Below are positions 49,669 through 50,654 of a stretch of 50,654 bases of DNA, one piece after another. This DNA comes from Myxococcales bacterium (GTDB taxonomy: Bacteria > Myxococcota > B64-G9): contig JAAZNF010000002.1 in assembly GCA_012798435.1 (NCBI GenBank), forward strand, positions 1 through 50,654, given 5' to 3'. Each line of letters opens with the position of its first letter. Within the stretch, counting starts at the first letter, position 1. The notes below the pieces were generated by a model, which was not told the origin of the DNA, ran no database searches, and was given only the letters and a program-made list of their open reading frames with translations. Made by a program: the position numbers and the translations under genes.

Positions 49669-50654
49669 CTACTGGCCCTTGCGGCAGCCGTAGGTCAGGG
49701 TGTACTCGTAGGTCCCGAGCTCGTCGCGCCAGTACTCGCCGTCGTAGGGCCAGTACAGCTTCTCGTCGTCGGTGGCCGGAGTCCAGTCGTACTCGATGAG
49801 CGCCACGTTGCTGCGGCTGTTGGGATCGAGCCGGGTCGCCTCCAGCATGTTCTTCTCGGCGGTGGTGTTCTCCAGGGTGATGCGCGCGCCCATGGAGAGC
49901 AGCTCGGCCAGCGCCTTGCGCTCGGACTCCAGGCGCTTCTGGGTGAGGAGGCCGGCCTGCTTCATCAGGTCCTCCTTGCGCTGTTTGAGGAGCAAGGTGA
50001 GGCGCTCGGCCAACTTGCTGCGGGTGAAGGCCTCCTTGGCCTTGGCGATGCGCGAAAGCTCCCGGTCGATCTCCAGCACCGAGGCGTTGAGCACCTTGAG
50101 GTCCTTGTCCGAGAGCGCCAGGTTGAGGATGCGTTTCAGTAGCTTTCCGGACTCGCCCGAGGGCGGCGCCTGCTGGATGGCCAGGAGCTGCCGGTAGTAG
50201 GCGTCCGGGGCCTGGGCCTTCTTGAGCAGGTTGTCGATCTCCTTGAACAGGGGCTCGTAGCGCTTCTTGAAGTCGGCTACGATCTGGTTGCTCTCGGGGT
50301 AGCGGCAGTTCTCGAAGTAGGTCACCGCCTTGAGGATCAGGCTCTCGGGGAAGTACTCGTCGGCGAAGAACGGGCTGTCCAGCGTGATCAGGTTGCCCAG
50401 GGCCTTCTTGAAGTCCCCCAGGCGGAAGTTGGCCCAGCTCTTCTCGAACAGCGCCTCCAGCCAGCCCTCGCTGTCGCGCCCGATGTGATCGTAGTAGAAC
50501 AGGGCGTAGCGGAACTGCTTGTGGGCGTAGTGGGTGCGGGCCAGCTGGAAGAACGACATCTCGCGCAGCCGGTCGTCGCGGTCGGGCGCGGCCAGGACCT
50601 GGTGCAACAAGGCCTCCATGCGCGTGGCGTCGTCCGGCGCCAGGGACCGCCACA
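49669..50654 (-). CDS. gltC: GltC-like TPR envelope protein (5' end outside window)
   Basis: The frame stays open through the right edge (the first full codon is at 50652), so the ATG at 50619 is not taken as the start. The visible 327 residues are TPR-type helices (ALFYYDHIGRDSEGWLEALF, LILKAVTYFENCRYPESNQI) and a coiled-coil-like segment (RSKLAERLTLLLKQRKEDLM). The C-terminus (NVALIEYDWTPATDDEKLYW, then DELGTYEYTLTYGCRKGQ) is a beta segment. GltC of Myxococcus is a TPR protein encoded beside GltD, so the order fits; the name rests on synteny and helical repeats only. Confidence 0.55.
   Translation of the reverse strand, partial: WRSLAPDDATRMEALLHQVLAAPDRDDRLREMSFFQLARTHYAHKQFRYALFYYDHIGRDSEGWLEALFEKSWANFRLGDFKKALGNLITLDSPFFADEYFPESLILKAVTYFENCRYPESNQIVADFKKRYEPLFKEIDNLLKKAQAPDAYYRQLLAIQQAPPSGESGKLLKRILNLALSDKDLKVLNASVLEIDRELSRIAKAKEAFTRSKLAERLTLLLKQRKEDLMKQAGLLTQKRLESERKALAELLSMGARITLENTTAEKNMLEATRLDPNSRSNVALIEYDWTPATDDEKLYWPYDGEYWRDELGTYEYTLTYGCRKGQ

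Overview
The window is GC-rich DNA of a Myxococcota-type (former deltaproteobacterial) bacterium. The evidence is a MYXO-CTERM-like sorting tail on a secreted M64 peptidase, a gene set matching the gliding-motility (Glt) envelope complex of Myxococcus, a CarH-type B12 photoreceptor/repressor, and many lipoproteins with Asp/Ala/Gly-rich linkers behind the lipid-anchored Cys. I saw no rRNA, tRNA, CRISPR array, insertion sequence or phage gene. The layout looks chromosomal.

Positions 1-10500 hold mostly single-gene units for exported proteins: a barrel-like protein, two lipoproteins, a Cys-rich-repeat lipoprotein with a C25 (gingipain)-like domain, a CocE/X-Pro-peptidase-like lipoprotein and a DUF4874/DUF4832-like lipoprotein. 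Positions 10600-12900 hold a CarH-type regulator divergent from a lipoprotein with four DUF4397-like repeats. The two share an AT-rich intergenic region carrying a perfect 10-bp inverted repeat. Positions 12958-17227 form a compact metabolic island: an N-formylglutamate-amidohydrolase-like gene divergent from an operon of an ATP-grasp ligase, a circularly permuted ATP-grasp enzyme and an S51 (cyanophycinase-like) Ser hydrolase. Together they look like an undescribed amide-bond-forming and -trimming pathway.

Positions 17338-27957 return to exported proteins: lipoproteins, the M64 peptidase, a caspase-fold-like protein with a P-domain, a bifunctional-nuclease-domain protein with a signal peptide, and small zinc-ribbon and Tat-type proteins. 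Positions 27205-32650 are a tight minus-strand operon of a Flp-type prepilin and three TadE/TadG-like pseudopilins, with no Tad ATPase or secretin in view. At 33704-35852 two neighbouring genes encode stand-alone MshEN/GspE-N proteins. Each has two exact c-di-GMP-binding MshEN motifs and no ATPase domain. They are candidate soluble c-di-GMP effectors.

Positions 39298-50654 are a minus-strand run matching the Myxococcus glt cluster in order: GltC-like, GltD/AgmU-like, GltE/AglT-like, GltF/CglF-like, GltG-like (FHA-TM-TonB/AgmX), GltH/CglE-like barrel, and a second GltG-like protein without FHA. The AglRQS motor is not in the window.

Two copies of a 133-140-nt dispersed element (45 core bases differ at one position, and the long stem is kept by base-pair changes) lie 49 and 59 nt upstream of the start codons of two lipoprotein genes, 16 kb apart and on opposite strands. 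They are probably a regulatory leader or promoter module. All names are from reading motifs by eye. No database search was possible.
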